This document shows positions 8,814 to 18,094 of a stretch of DNA of 64,000 bases, piece by piece; within the stretch, counting starts at the first letter, position 1, and each line of letters opens with the position of its first letter. The notes under the pieces were generated by a model. That model saw nothing but the letters and a program-made list of their open reading frames with translations, was not told where the DNA came from and searched no databases. The stretch is from positions 163,643-227,642 of the forward strand of contig NZ_CP134981.1 of assembly GCF_039360445.1 (NCBI RefSeq), given 5' to 3'. Position numbers and translations under genes: made by a program. Source of the DNA: Buchnera aphidicola (Periphyllus koelreuteriae) (lineage in GTDB: Bacteria > Pseudomonadota > Gammaproteobacteria > Enterobacterales > Enterobacteriaceae).

Positions 8814-11483
8814 ATGTCTAAAAATTATTTTCAAGATGTAATTGATATAGATCCTATAGAAACTAAAGATTGGTTAGATTCGATTGAATCGATAATAAAA
8901 AAAGATGGATACAAAAGAGGGAAATTTATTATTAATGAAATATTAAGAAAGTATAAAAAAATTGAAATTTTAAATTCAAAAAAATATATTTCAGATTATA
9001 TTAATACAATTCCTTTAAAAAAAGAACCAATCTATCCTGGAGATATAAAATTAGAAAATAAAATATGTTCTGCTGTTCGATGGAATGCAATTATGATGGT
9101 ATTGAATGCATCTAAAAAAAAAATAGATTTAGGAGGTCATTTATCTTCTTTTCAATCTTCTGCTATGATTTATGAAGTTTGTTTTAATCATTTTTTTCAT
9201 GCAAATAATGATTGCAATACAGGAGATATAATTTATTTTCAAGGACATATTTCTCCTGGAATTTATTCTAGAGCTTATTTAGAAGGTAGAATTTCTAAAA
9301 ATCAAATAAATAATTTTAGACAAGAAATAAATGGTATAGGTTTATCTTCTTACCCTCATCCAAAATTAATGCCTAATTTTTGGCAATTTCCTACTGTTTC
9401 AATGGGTCTTGGATCAATTTGTTCTATTTATCAAGCTAAATTTTTAAAATATTTGCAAAATAGAAATTTAAAAAATACAAAAAAAAGAACTGTTTATGTG
9501 TTTTTAGGTGATGGAGAAATGGATGAACCAGAATCTAAAGGAATTATTAATATTGCTGCTCGTGAAAAATTAGATAATTTAATTTTTATTATTAATTGTA
9601 ATTTACAAAGATTAGATGGACCAGTAATAGGAAATGGAAAAATTATTAATGAATTGGAAAGTTTTTTTAATGGAGCTGGATGGAAAACTATCAAAGTTAT
9701 TTGGGGAAATAAATGGGATATTTTATTAAAAAAAGATAAAACAGGAAAATTAATTCAATTAATGAATGAAACATTAGATGGGGATTATCAAACTTTTAAA
9801 TCACAAAATGGAAATTATATTAGAAAAAATTTTTTTGGAAAATATAAAGAAACATTAGAATTAGTAAAAGATATGACTGATAATGAAATATGGAATTTAA
9901 ATAGAGGAGGACATGATTTTAAAAAAATTTATTCTGCTTTAAATAAAGCTAAAAATATTAAAGGAAAACCTGTAGTAATATTTTTTCATACAATTAAAGG
10001 ATATGGTTTAGGAAATAATATTGAAGGAAATAATATTGCACATCAGGTCAAAACAATTGATTTAGAAGATATAAAAAATATTCGAAATAAATTAAAAATA
10101 CCAATATTAGATAAAGATTTAAAAAATTTACCATATATATCTTTTAAAAAAAATTCAGATGAATATAATTATTTACATAATAAAAGGAAAAAATTAGGAG
10201 GATATGTTCCACAAAGAATACAAAATTTTTCTGAAAATTTTTTTATTCCTGATTTAAATGATTTTAAATCTCTTTTAATACAACAAAAAAAAAAAATATC
10301 AACTACAATAGCTTTCGTTAGAATTTTATATATATTATTAAATAATGAAAAAATTAATAATAGAATTGTTCCAATTATTGCAGATGAAGCTCGAACTTTT
10401 GGAATGGAAGGGTTGTTTCGTAAAATTGGTATATATAATTTTAATGGTCAAAATTATACTCCTCAAGATAGAAAAATATTATCTTATTATAAAGAAGAAA
10501 AAAATGGACAAATATTACAAGAAGGTATTAATGAATTAGGAGCTGCAGCATCTTGGTTAGCTGCTTCTACTTCTTATAGTACGAATAATTTTCCTATGAT
10601 TGCATTTTATATTTATTATTCTATGTTTGGATTTCAAAGAATTGGAGATTTATTTTGGGCTGCAGGAGATCAACAAGCTCGTGGTTTTTTAATAGGAGGA
10701 ACATCAGGAAGAACTACTTTAAATGGAGAAGGTTTACAACATGAAGATGGGCATAGTCATATACATTCTTTAACAATTCCAAATTGTATATCTTATGATC
10801 CTGCATATGCTTATGAATTAGCAGTAATTATTCAAAATGGAATAAAAAGAATGTATGGAAAAAAACAAGAAAATATTTATTATTATATTACTACTACAAA
10901 TGAAAATTATTCTATGCCTGAGTTTAAAGAAGAAACAAAACATGGAATTTGTCAAGGAATATATAAATTAGAAAGTTTTTCTGGAACAAAATTATCTGTT
11001 CAATTATTAGGTTCTGGTTCTATATTAAGAATTGTAAGAAAAGCAGCATTAATTTTATTTAAAAACTATAATATTGGTTCAGATGTATATAGTGTGACTT
11101 CTTTTACTGAATTAGCAAGAAACGGTCAAGATTGTGATAGATGGAATTTATTAAATCCTTCTAAAAAACCTAAAATTCCGTATATATCATTAGTTATGAA
11201 TTCAAATCCAGTTATTGCTTCTACAGATTATATGAAATTATATGCAGAACAAGTAAGAAAATATATTCCTTCTTCTTCATATAAAGTATTAGGAACAGAT
11301 GGTTATGGTCGTTCAGATAGTAGAAAAAATCTTAGAAGTTATTTTGAAATAGATGAATATTATATAGTTATAGCTGCTTTAGGAGAATTAGCAAAGTGCG
11401 GAAAAATAAATGTTCAATTAGTTTTAAATGCTATAAAAAAATTTAATATTAAAATAGATAAAGTTAATCCGCGTGTATCATAG
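8814..11483 (+). CDS. aceE: Pyruvate dehydrogenase E1 component
   Basis: AceE is the thiamine-diphosphate-dependent E1 that decarboxylates pyruvate and passes the acetyl group to lipoyl-AceF. It has 889 residues (E. coli 887), homodimeric type. Visible features are the TPP-binding GDGEMDEPES...N segment, the active-site HTIKGYGLG loop, and INELGAAASW with the catalytic Glu. A strong GGAG lies 6 bases before the ATG. Its TAG stop (11481-11483) overlaps the aceF Shine-Dalgarno AGAGG, so E1 and E2 are translationally coupled. No pdhR regulator lies upstream. Confidence 0.97.
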   Translation: MSKNYFQDVIDIDPIETKDWLDSIESIIKKDGYKRGKFIINEILRKYKKIEILNSKKYISDYINTIPLKKEPIYPGDIKLENKICSAVRWNAIMMVLNASKKKIDLGGHLSSFQSSAMIYEVCFNHFFHANNDCNTGDIIYFQGHISPGIYSRAYLEGRISKNQINNFRQEINGIGLSSYPHPKLMPNFWQFPTVSMGLGSICSIYQAKFLKYLQNRNLKNTKKRTVYVFLGDGEMDEPESKGIINIAAREKLDNLIFIINCNLQRLDGPVIGNGKIINELESFFNGAGWKTIKVIWGNKWDILLKKDKTGKLIQLMNETLDGDYQTFKSQNGNYIRKNFFGKYKETLELVKDMTDNEIWNLNRGGHDFKKIYSALNKAKNIKGKPVVIFFHTIKGYGLGNNIEGNNIAHQVKTIDLEDIKNIRNKLKIPILDKDLKNLPYISFKKNSDEYNYLHNKRKKLGGYVPQRIQNFSENFFIPDLNDFKSLLIQQKKKISTTIAFVRILYILLNNEKINNRIVPIIADEARTFGMEGLFRKIGIYNFNGQNYTPQDRKILSYYKEEKNGQILQEGINELGAAASWLAASTSYSTNNFPMIAFYIYYSMFGFQRIGDLFWAAGDQQARGFLIGGTSGRTTLNGEGLQHEDGHSHIHSLTIPNCISYDPAYAYELAVIIQNGIKRMYGKKQENIYYYITTTNENYSMPEFKEETKHGICQGIYKLESFSGTKLSVQLLGSGSILRIVRKAALILFKNYNIGSDVYSVTSFTELARNGQDCDRWNLLNPSKKPKIPYISLVMNSNPVIASTDYMKLYAEQVRKYIPSSSYKVLGTDGYGRSDSRKNLRSYFEIDEYYIVIAALGELAKCGKINVQLVLNAIKKFNIKIDKVNPRVS

Positions 11484-11499
11484 AGGTATATATTAAATT

Positions 11500-12723
11500 A
11501 TGAGTATTATAATTAAAGTACCAGATATTGGAGTTGATCAAGCAGAAGTAATTGAAGTTTTAGTAAAACCTATGGAAAAGGTAGATTTTGAACAAGGATT
11601 AATTGTAGTTGAGGGTCAAAAAGCTTCAATTGAAATACCATGCCCTAAAATAGGAATAGTAAAAGATATTTATGTTAAAGTAGGAGATCATGTGAAAATT
11701 AATTCTTCTATTTTAACTTTAGATCCTATTCAATCTGATTTAAAAAAAAAATTAAAAAAACAATCTATTAAATTGAAAAATAAAAAAATTGATTCTTCTA
11801 ATTTATTTGTAAATAATATAAAAAAAAAAAAACAAAATAAAAAATCTATTTTAGTTCATTCATCTCCTTCTATTAAAAGATTATGTAGAAAATTAAAAAT
11901 TTCTATTGAAGAAGTTAAAGGTACTGGTAGAAAAAATAGAATTTTAAAAGAAGATGTAATAAATTATGTCGAATCTATACAAAATAATAAAATAAAAAAA
12001 AATAAAAATAATTTTAAAAATAATATAAATTTTAAAGAAACAATTTTTTTAAGTAAAATTCAAAATATTTCATCTAAAATTTTTTCTAAAAATTGGATTG
12101 AAATTCCTCATGTTACTCAATTTTCAAAACTTGATATTACTAAATTAGAAAATTTTAGAAAAAAAATAAATATAAATTATAAAAAATTAGGTATACAATT
12201 TACTTTATTAACTTTTATTATAAAAGCTATTTCAATAAATTTATTAAAATTTAAAAAATTTAATAGTATATTACATGATAAAAAAGATAGAATTATTATA
12301 AAAAAAGATATTAATATTGGAGTAGCTGTAAATACTATAGATGGAGTATTGGTTCCAGTTATAAAAAATGTAAATAAAAAAACAATAAAAAAAATATCTA
12401 AAGAATTATTATATTTATCTAATAAATCTAGAAATAATGAATTGCAATTGAATGATATGAATCAAGGTAGTTTTACTATATCAAATTTAGGAAATTGTAA
12501 TGTTGGACAATTTACTCCGATTATAAATTTTCCAGAAGTAGCAATTTTAGGAATTTCTAGAGCAACAATAGAGCCGGTTTGGAGAAATAATAATTTTGTT
12601 CCTAGATTGTTATTGCCTTTATCTTTATCTTATGATCATAGAGTTATTAATGGTGTAGATGGCGCTCTTTTTATAGAAAATTTAGATAAAAATTTAAAAA
12701 ATTTTTATAAATTATTATTTTAA
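11500..12723 (+). CDS. aceF: Pyruvate dehydrogenase E2, dihydrolipoyl acetyltransferase, one lipoyl domain
   Basis: AceF forms the core of the pyruvate dehydrogenase complex and transfers acetyl from lipoyl-lysine to CoA. Domains in order: one lipoyl domain (residues 1-80, lipoylated Lys41 in EGQKASIEIP), a Lys-rich linker, a peripheral-subunit-binding domain (about 122-160), and the catalytic domain ending in DHRVINGVDG. At 407 residues it lacks the two extra N-terminal lipoyl domains of the 630-residue E. coli protein. It lies 16 bases after aceE. LipB and LipA, encoded further on, would modify the lysine. Confidence 0.95.
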   Translation: MSIIIKVPDIGVDQAEVIEVLVKPMEKVDFEQGLIVVEGQKASIEIPCPKIGIVKDIYVKVGDHVKINSSILTLDPIQSDLKKKLKKQSIKLKNKKIDSSNLFVNNIKKKKQNKKSILVHSSPSIKRLCRKLKISIEEVKGTGRKNRILKEDVINYVESIQNNKIKKNKNNFKNNINFKETIFLSKIQNISSKIFSKNWIEIPHVTQFSKLDITKLENFRKKININYKKLGIQFTLLTFIIKAISINLLKFKKFNSILHDKKDRIIIKKDINIGVAVNTIDGVLVPVIKNVNKKTIKKISKELLYLSNKSRNNELQLNDMNQGSFTISNLGNCNVGQFTPIINFPEVAILGISRATIEPVWRNNNFVPRLLLPLSLSYDHRVINGVDGALFIENLDKNLKNFYKLLF

Positions 12724-12786
12724 TAAAAATATTATAGTTATTAAAAGAATTTAATTTATAATTTTTAACTTTTGGAAAAAATTAAA

Positions 12787-14196
12787 ATGAATAAAGTCAT
12801 TAAAACAGATTTAGTTGTCATTGGTGGAGGTCCAGCTGGGTATTCTGCTGCATTTAGAGCTTCGGATCTTGGAATTCAAACTATTTTAATAGAAAAATAT
12901 TCAGTTTTAGGTGGAGTTTGTTTAAATGTTGGATGCATTCCATCAAAAGCTCTTTTACATTTTGCAAAAGTTTTAGAAGAATATAAAGAGTTTTTTAAAT
13001 TAAATATTGTAAATAATAAACCAGAATTTAATTTTAAAAAAATTCAATCTTGGAAAAATAATTTAATTCATCAAATGAATGATGGACTTAAAGTTTTATC
13101 TAAATACAGAAATATTAAAATATTAAAAGGAATTGCTTCTTTTATAAATAAAAATAAAATTTTAATAAAAAATAAACAAGAAATTAAAGAAATATATTTT
13201 AAAAATATAATTATTGCAACAGGATCTAGTGCTATAAAATTACCTTATATAAAATCTAGAGATAAAAGAATATGGAATTCTACAGATGCAGTAAATATTC
13301 CTTGTATTCCAAAAAAAATGTTAATTATTGGAGCAGGAGTTATTGGTTTAGAAATGGCAACAGTATATAGTTCTTTAGGATCTAAAGTAGATGTAATAGA
13401 AAATTCAAATACTATATTTTCTTCTGCAGATGATGATGTAAGTTTATTTTTTATTAAATCTATAAAAAATAGATTTAATTTAATGTTAAATTCTAAAATT
13501 GACAGTATGAATTTTTCAAAAAAAAATATTTCTGTTAAAATAAAAAGAAAACAAATAATAGAAGAAAAACAATATGATGTTATTCTTGTTTCTATAGGGA
13601 GATTTCCTAATATAGATTTATTAAATTTATATAATGCTGGAGTAAATCAAGATAATAAAAAATTTATTATTGTAAACAATCAATGTCAAACAAATGTTCC
13701 TGGAATTTTTGCAATAGGTGATGTGACAGGTAATCCAATGTTAGCTCATAAAGGAATTTATCAAGCTCATATTGCAGCTGAAGTTATTTCTGGAAAAAAT
13801 CATTATTTTGATACAAATATCATTCCAAATATTTGTTATACAGATCCTGAAGTTTCTTGGGTTGGATTAACTGAAAAAGAAGCAATTAAACAAAATTTAA
13901 AATTTAAAAGTTCAACTTTTCCATGGAAAGCTTCTGGAAGAGCATGTGTATCAAATTCATCTAATGGAATAACTAAATTAATTTTTAATAAAATAAATAA
14001 TAAAATTATTGGAGGAGCAATTGTTGGTAGAACAGCTGGAGAATTATTAGGAGAAATTACTTTAGCTATAGAAATGGGGTGTGATATTTCAGATATTTCT
14101 TTAACTATGCATGCTCATCCAACTTTATATGAATCTATTCAATCTTCTTCAAAAATGGCAGAAGGAACTATGACTGATTTATTAAATATAAAATAA
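12787..14196 (+). CDS. lpd: Dihydrolipoyl dehydrogenase (E3)
   Basis: Lpd re-oxidises dihydrolipoamide using FAD and NAD+ as E3 of the pyruvate dehydrogenase complex. The FAD-binding GGGPAGYSAA, the redox disulfide in GGVCLNVGCIPSKALL, the NAD-binding GAGVIGLE and the active-site HAHPTLYES motifs are intact. I place the start at ATG 12787: alignment to the E. coli N terminus begins there, and GGA lies 10 bases upstream. An in-frame TTG at 12772 overlaps that ribosome binding site and is less likely. It is third in the aceE-aceF-lpd operon. Confidence 0.95.
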   Translation: MNKVIKTDLVVIGGGPAGYSAAFRASDLGIQTILIEKYSVLGGVCLNVGCIPSKALLHFAKVLEEYKEFFKLNIVNNKPEFNFKKIQSWKNNLIHQMNDGLKVLSKYRNIKILKGIASFINKNKILIKNKQEIKEIYFKNIIIATGSSAIKLPYIKSRDKRIWNSTDAVNIPCIPKKMLIIGAGVIGLEMATVYSSLGSKVDVIENSNTIFSSADDDVSLFFIKSIKNRFNLMLNSKIDSMNFSKKNISVKIKRKQIIEEKQYDVILVSIGRFPNIDLLNLYNAGVNQDNKKFIIVNNQCQTNVPGIFAIGDVTGNPMLAHKGIYQAHIAAEVISGKNHYFDTNIIPNICYTDPEVSWVGLTEKEAIKQNLKFKSSTFPWKASGRACVSNSSNGITKLIFNKINNKIIGGAIVGRTAGELLGEITLAIEMGCDISDISLTMHAHPTLYESIQSSSKMAEGTMTDLLNIK

Positions 14197-14244
14197 CTTG
14201 ATATTATTTTATTTTCAAATTTTTTATATTATTTTTTTTTGTTG

Positions 14245-14271
14245 TTTTTTTTTTTTTTTTTTTTTTTTTTT
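14245..14271 (+). repeat. Homopolymer run of 27 T
   Basis: A single uninterrupted T tract, the longest homopolymer I saw. It lies between the lpd stop and a hairpin. Such tracts are slippage-prone both in cells and in sequencing, so the exact length may not be real. Confidence 0.85.
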
Positions 14272-14310
14272 GATGTTATGAATGATAAATATTTTTACAT
14301 AACATCAAAA
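14268..14310 (+). terminator. Hairpin after aceEF-lpd
   Basis: TTTTGATGTTATG (14268-14280) pairs perfectly with CATAACATCAAAA (14298-14310), a 13-bp stem around a 17-base loop. It is the likely 3' boundary of the aceE-aceF-lpd transcript. It is preceded by the T27 tract rather than followed by T, so it may act as a 3' RNA-stabilising hairpin rather than a classic terminator. Confidence 0.5.
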
Positions 14311-14352
14311 TTATGTTAATTTTATAATATAATTTATTTGTTTAAAATTTTT

Positions 14353-15005
14353 TTATAAAAAATTTATTAATTTATATATTAAATTTGAATACTTTTTTAT
14401 TACATAATTATTATTTTTTTATATATGAGAATTATCATTTTAAAAATAAAAAATAGTTTGTATAATTAAAAATGGAGTTTTGAATATAACATGTTTGAGT
14501 TATCTTTATAAGATTCCATATCTACTGATATTGATTTAGTAAAAAATTTTAAAAATTTTTTAACTTTTTTATTATTAATTAAATTCTCAATCTCCATTTA
14601 GAGATACACTAGTTTTAAATTTTATGTTATTTTTTTTTAAAAAATTTTTTATTTTTTAAAAAAAAATTTAAGTTTACGTTAAATTTTTTAGAAAACTTTT
14701 GATTTAATCAATAGAATTATTAAATTAAGTTATATCAACAATCATGATAATAAAGTTTATTAAAGACGATATAATCTCCAATTTTGAAATTTTTTGTTAA
14801 ACTTCCAGCTTGTTTTAATATTAATTAATAAGATTTAGTTTATATTTTTTTAATAATAATAAAAATTTAATTTTAGAAGATATTTTACTTATTTCTAATT
14901 TTTATAAAATATTTTTTATAAATAGATTTAATATATTTTTTTTAATAAAATTATTTTTTTAGATAAAATTATAATTTTTAATGAAGAAACAATTATTATT
15001 TTTAT
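14353..15005 (-). pseudogene. mtnN: Eroded 5'-methylthioadenosine/S-adenosylhomocysteine nucleosidase
   Basis: No open frame survives, but the minus strand carries blocks colinear with E. coli MtnN over the full length (about 217 codons against 232). From 15002 it reads KIIIVSS like the MtnN start KIGIIGA, with the initiator changed to ATA (15003-15005). Around 14738-14818 comes AGSLTKNFKIGDYIVF, then YYHD, matching AGGLAPTLKVGDIVVS...YHD; a frameshift and stop follow. SVSLNGD lies near 14600. FTKSISVDMES, near 14511-14540, matches FPQAIAVEMEA with the active-site M-E. The C-terminal helix ends at a TAA at 14353. Several stops and frameshifts interrupt it. It lies directly after erpA, on the same strand. 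MtnN cleaves methylthioadenosine, S-adenosylhomocysteine and 5'-deoxyadenosine. Confidence 0.85.
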
Positions 15006-15022
15006 TTTTTTTAAACATATTT

Positions 15023-15361
15023 TTAAATATTAAAAGAAGTTCCGCAACTACAAGTTGATTTGGCATTTGGATTGTTTATAATAAATTTTGATCCATTTAA
15101 ATTTTCAATATAATCTATTTCTCCTCCAATTAAATACTGAATGCTTATTGGATCAATTATTATAAATATATTAGATTTTTTTATGATAATATCATCTAAG
15201 TTTATTTTTTTTTCAAACTTAAATCCATATTCAAATCCACTACATCCTCCTCCTGTAACATATATTCTAAATTTAATATTTTTTTTTTTTTTCATTAATT
15301 TTTCAATATAATAAATAGCTGAATTAGTTAGTTTTAGTTTATAATAATTTTTTTTTTTCAT
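15023..15361 (-). CDS. erpA: Iron-sulfur cluster insertion protein ErpA
   Basis: ErpA is an A-type carrier that passes Fe-S clusters to apo-proteins; LipA in this window is a plausible client (inference). The 112 residues match E. coli (114). The three cluster-ligand cysteines are Cys40 in [10 protein letters not shown], and Cys104 and Cys106 in STCSCGTSF. Family members IscA and SufA are close, but the NPNAKSTC tail and the next-door mtnN remnant favour ErpA. It stands apart from ftsZ by about 180 bases. Confidence 0.92.
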   Translation of the reverse strand: MKKKNYYKLKLTNSAIYYIEKLMKKKKNIKFRIYVTGGGCSGFEYGFKFEKKINLDDIIIKKSNIFIIIDPISIQYLIGGEIDYIENLNGSKFIINNPNAKSTCSCGTSFNI

Positions 15362-15543
15362 TATTATTCTCTATAATTTTTATATTAAAAATTTTTTATA
15401 TTTTTTTTTTAAATTTTTTTAAATAATATATAAAATATATAAAAATAATTATTAATTTAAAAAAATATTTTTTTTAATTAAAATATTTTATAATTTGTGT
15501 TATATTTAAAATTATTAATAATAAAAAAATAATTTATAAAATT

Positions 15544-16686
15544 TTATTTTTTTCTTAAAAATGTAGGAATATCTAAATAAGATTTATTAGAAGTTGAATA
15601 TTTTTTTTTATTTTTTATATTTTTATTATTTATTTTTTTAGATATTTCTAAAGAATTTAATTTCTTATAGCGATAATCATTTAATCTATCATTAGTAGAG
15701 TTATTATTTTTTTTATGCATTTCTAATTGTTTTTCTAATCCTATTCCTGTTGCAACTACTGTAACTCTTAATTCATCATTCATTTCTGGATCTAAAGATG
15801 TTCCAATAACTACTGTAGCATTATCTGATGAAAAAGCTCTTATTGTATTTCCAACTATTTCAAATTCATCTAATCTTAAATTCATTCCAGCTGTAATATT
15901 TACTAATACACCTTGAGCTCCTGATAAATCAACATCTTCTAATAAAGGACTAGATATTGCGATTTCTGCAGCTTCTTCAGATCTATTTTCTCCAGAAGAA
16001 ATCCCAGTTCCCATCATTGAATATCCCATTTCTGACATTACTGTTCTTACATCAGCAAAATCAACATTCATTAAACCAGGTCTTGTAATTAATTCTGCAA
16101 TTCCTTGAACCGCTCCTTTTAGAACATTATTTGCTGCACTAAATGCATCTAATAAAGAAATTCCTCTATTTAATACTTTTAATAATTTATCATTTGGAAT
16201 AATTATTAATGAATCAACATATTTAGATAATTCTAAAATTCCTTGATCTGCACACAGCATTCTTTTTTTTCCTTCAAAGTGAAACGGTTTAGTTACTACA
16301 GCAACAGTTAATATTCCTAACGATTTTGCAACTTCTGCAATAACTGGAGCTGCTCCTGTTCCTGTTCCTCCACCCATTCCAGCTGCTATAAATATCATAT
16401 CAGCTCCTTCTAAAGCTGTTTTAAGTATTTCTTTATCTTCTTCTGCAGATGTTTTTCCAATTTCAGGATTTGCTCCAGCTCCTAGTCCTTTAGTAATGTT
16501 TATTCCAATTTGTATAATTTGTTCAACTTCAATTTTTCTTAATGCTTGAGCGTCTGTATTAATTGCAAAAAATTCTACTCCTTCTATTTTTTCTTTTACC
16601 ATATATTCTACAGCGTTTCCACCACCACCACCTACTCCAATAACTTTAATTACTGCATCACTTCCAACTTCAACTGATTCAAACAT
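15544..16686 (-). CDS. ftsZ: Cell division GTPase FtsZ
   Basis: FtsZ is the tubulin-like GTPase that polymerises into the division ring. It has 380 residues (E. coli 383). The GTP-binding [10 protein letters not shown] motif, the T7-loop NVDFADV and the C-terminal FtsA/ZipA-binding peptide [10 protein letters not shown] are conserved. The linker is Asn/Lys-rich. GAGGT lies 7 bases before the ATG. It follows ftsA by 26 bases and is the last gene of a shrunken dcw cluster; envA/lpxC, which follows in E. coli, is absent. Confidence 0.97.
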   Translation of the reverse strand: MFESVEVGSDAVIKVIGVGGGGGNAVEYMVKEKIEGVEFFAINTDAQALRKIEVEQIIQIGINITKGLGAGANPEIGKTSAEEDKEILKTALEGADMIFIAAGMGGGTGTGAAPVIAEVAKSLGILTVAVVTKPFHFEGKKRMLCADQGILELSKYVDSLIIIPNDKLLKVLNRGISLLDAFSAANNVLKGAVQGIAELITRPGLMNVDFADVRTVMSEMGYSMMGTGISSGENRSEEAAEIAISSPLLEDVDLSGAQGVLVNITAGMNLRLDEFEIVGNTIRAFSSDNATVVIGTSLDPEMNDELRVTVVATGIGLEKQLEMHKKNNNSTNDRLNDYRYKKLNSLEISKKINNKNIKNKKKYSTSNKSYLDIPTFLRKK

Positions 16687-16712
16687 AAGAATTACCTCTA
16701 ATTTTTATTGAT

Positions 16713-17948
16713 TTATAAAAATAAATTTTTTAATTTATATAACCAAGTATTTTTTTTATTTAAAAAATTATTTATTTTTTTTTTTTTATGATAATGCAAT
16801 AATCCAATTACAGTAGAATATTCTGGCATTTTAACGTGATTAATTAATCCTGTAATATTTTTTGTATAACCTATACGTACAGGTAATTGAAATATTTTTT
16901 CTGCACAATTAATTAAAAATTTTGTTTTTGAAACACCTCCTGTTAAAACAATTCCACTATTTATATGATATTTATAACCTTTTTTTTTAAATTTTTTTTG
17001 TAAATTTAAAATTTTATTATTAATTAATTCAAACAATTCTATACATCTTAATTCAATTACTTTTGTTAATTTTTCTTGATTTAGTATTTGTGTTTCATTA
17101 CTATTTGATGTAGTAACTTTAATATTATTTATATTTTCTTGGAGAAATTTTGAAGCACATCCATATTTTATTTTTAATTTTTCAGCATCAGATATTGAAG
17201 AAGAAAAAGCATAAGAGATATCTTGAGTAATTGAATTTCCAGAATATGGAATAACCTTAGTATATTGTAAAGAACCATCAATATATATTAATATATCCAT
17301 TGTTCCTCCTCCCATGTCTATCATACATACACCTAATTTTTTTTCTTCATTTGTTAAAATTGCTTTACTTGATGCTAATCCTGAAAAAATAATTTTATTA
17401 ATTGTTAATTTACATTTTTCTACTGCTTTAATAATGTTTTTTTCTATGTTATAATTAGAAGTAATTAAATGAACATTGGATTTCATACGTATTCCTGATA
17501 ATCCTAATGGATTTTTTATTCCTTTATTATTATCTACCATATATTCTTGAGGAATAACATGTAAAATATGATATTCATTATTAATTTTAACAGATTTTGC
17601 TATATTTAGTACTTTTTTAATGTCATATTTTTGAACTTCTCCTTTTTTTATTTTGACCATTCCTTTTTCATTTATATAATTAATGTATTTATTTGAAAAT
17701 GATAAATTTATTGAATATATTTTTTTTTTAGACATTTCTTCTGCTTGTCTAATTGATTTTTTAATACATTTTATTATGGATTTTAAATTATTAATATTTC
17801 CTATATTAATTCCTTTAGATGGATAATTTCCTAATCCAATAATATTAATTTCTTTATTTGGTAAAATTTCTCCTATTAAAGATGCAACTTTCGTAGTTCC
17901 AATATCTAATCCTACTACTAGTTCTTTATTTTGTGATTTTATCATCAT
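16713..17948 (-). CDS. ftsA: Cell division protein FtsA
   Basis: FtsA is an actin-fold ATPase that tethers FtsZ to the membrane. It has 411 residues (E. coli 420). The phosphate-1 loop GLDIGTTKV, phosphate-2 MIDMGGGTMDI and adenosine motif GIVLTGG are visible, and the C terminus ends in an amphipathic WLYKLKNLFL helix like the E. coli membrane anchor. The start is an ATGATG pair with AAGAG upstream; the second ATG (17943-17945) matches the E. coli N terminus best. ftsQ and ddlB, its upstream neighbours in E. coli, are missing. Confidence 0.95.
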   Translation of the reverse strand: MMIKSQNKELVVGLDIGTTKVASLIGEILPNKEINIIGLGNYPSKGINIGNINNLKSIIKCIKKSIRQAEEMSKKKIYSINLSFSNKYINYINEKGMVKIKKGEVQKYDIKKVLNIAKSVKINNEYHILHVIPQEYMVDNNKGIKNPLGLSGIRMKSNVHLITSNYNIEKNIIKAVEKCKLTINKIIFSGLASSKAILTNEEKKLGVCMIDMGGGTMDILIYIDGSLQYTKVIPYSGNSITQDISYAFSSSISDAEKLKIKYGCASKFLQENINNIKVTTSNSNETQILNQEKLTKVIELRCIELFELINNKILNLQKKFKKKGYKYHINSGIVLTGGVSKTKFLINCAEKIFQLPVRIGYTKNITGLINHVKMPEYSTVIGLLHYHKKKKINNFLNKKNTWLYKLKNLFL

Positions 17949-18094
17949 TTTTAAACTCTTTATAAATAAAAATTATTATTTTAAACGATTATCTAAAATT
18001 ATTTTTTATAATTTTATATTTTGTTATATAAAAAAATAAAAAAAAAACAGAATTTTTTATTGTATTTGTTTTTTTTTTTAAATTTTAAAAAATA

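Noticed and set aside
14197-14352. Remnants of speD or speE after lpd
   Set aside because: No segment resembling either protein was found; the recognisable coding remains in the interval belong to mtnN.
14466-14597. A 44-codon minus-strand frame starting MEIENLINN
   Set aside because: It is a stop-free piece of the eroded mtnN; its FTKSISVDMES segment aligns with MtnN FPQAIAVEMEA. It has no ribosome binding site and is not a separate gene.
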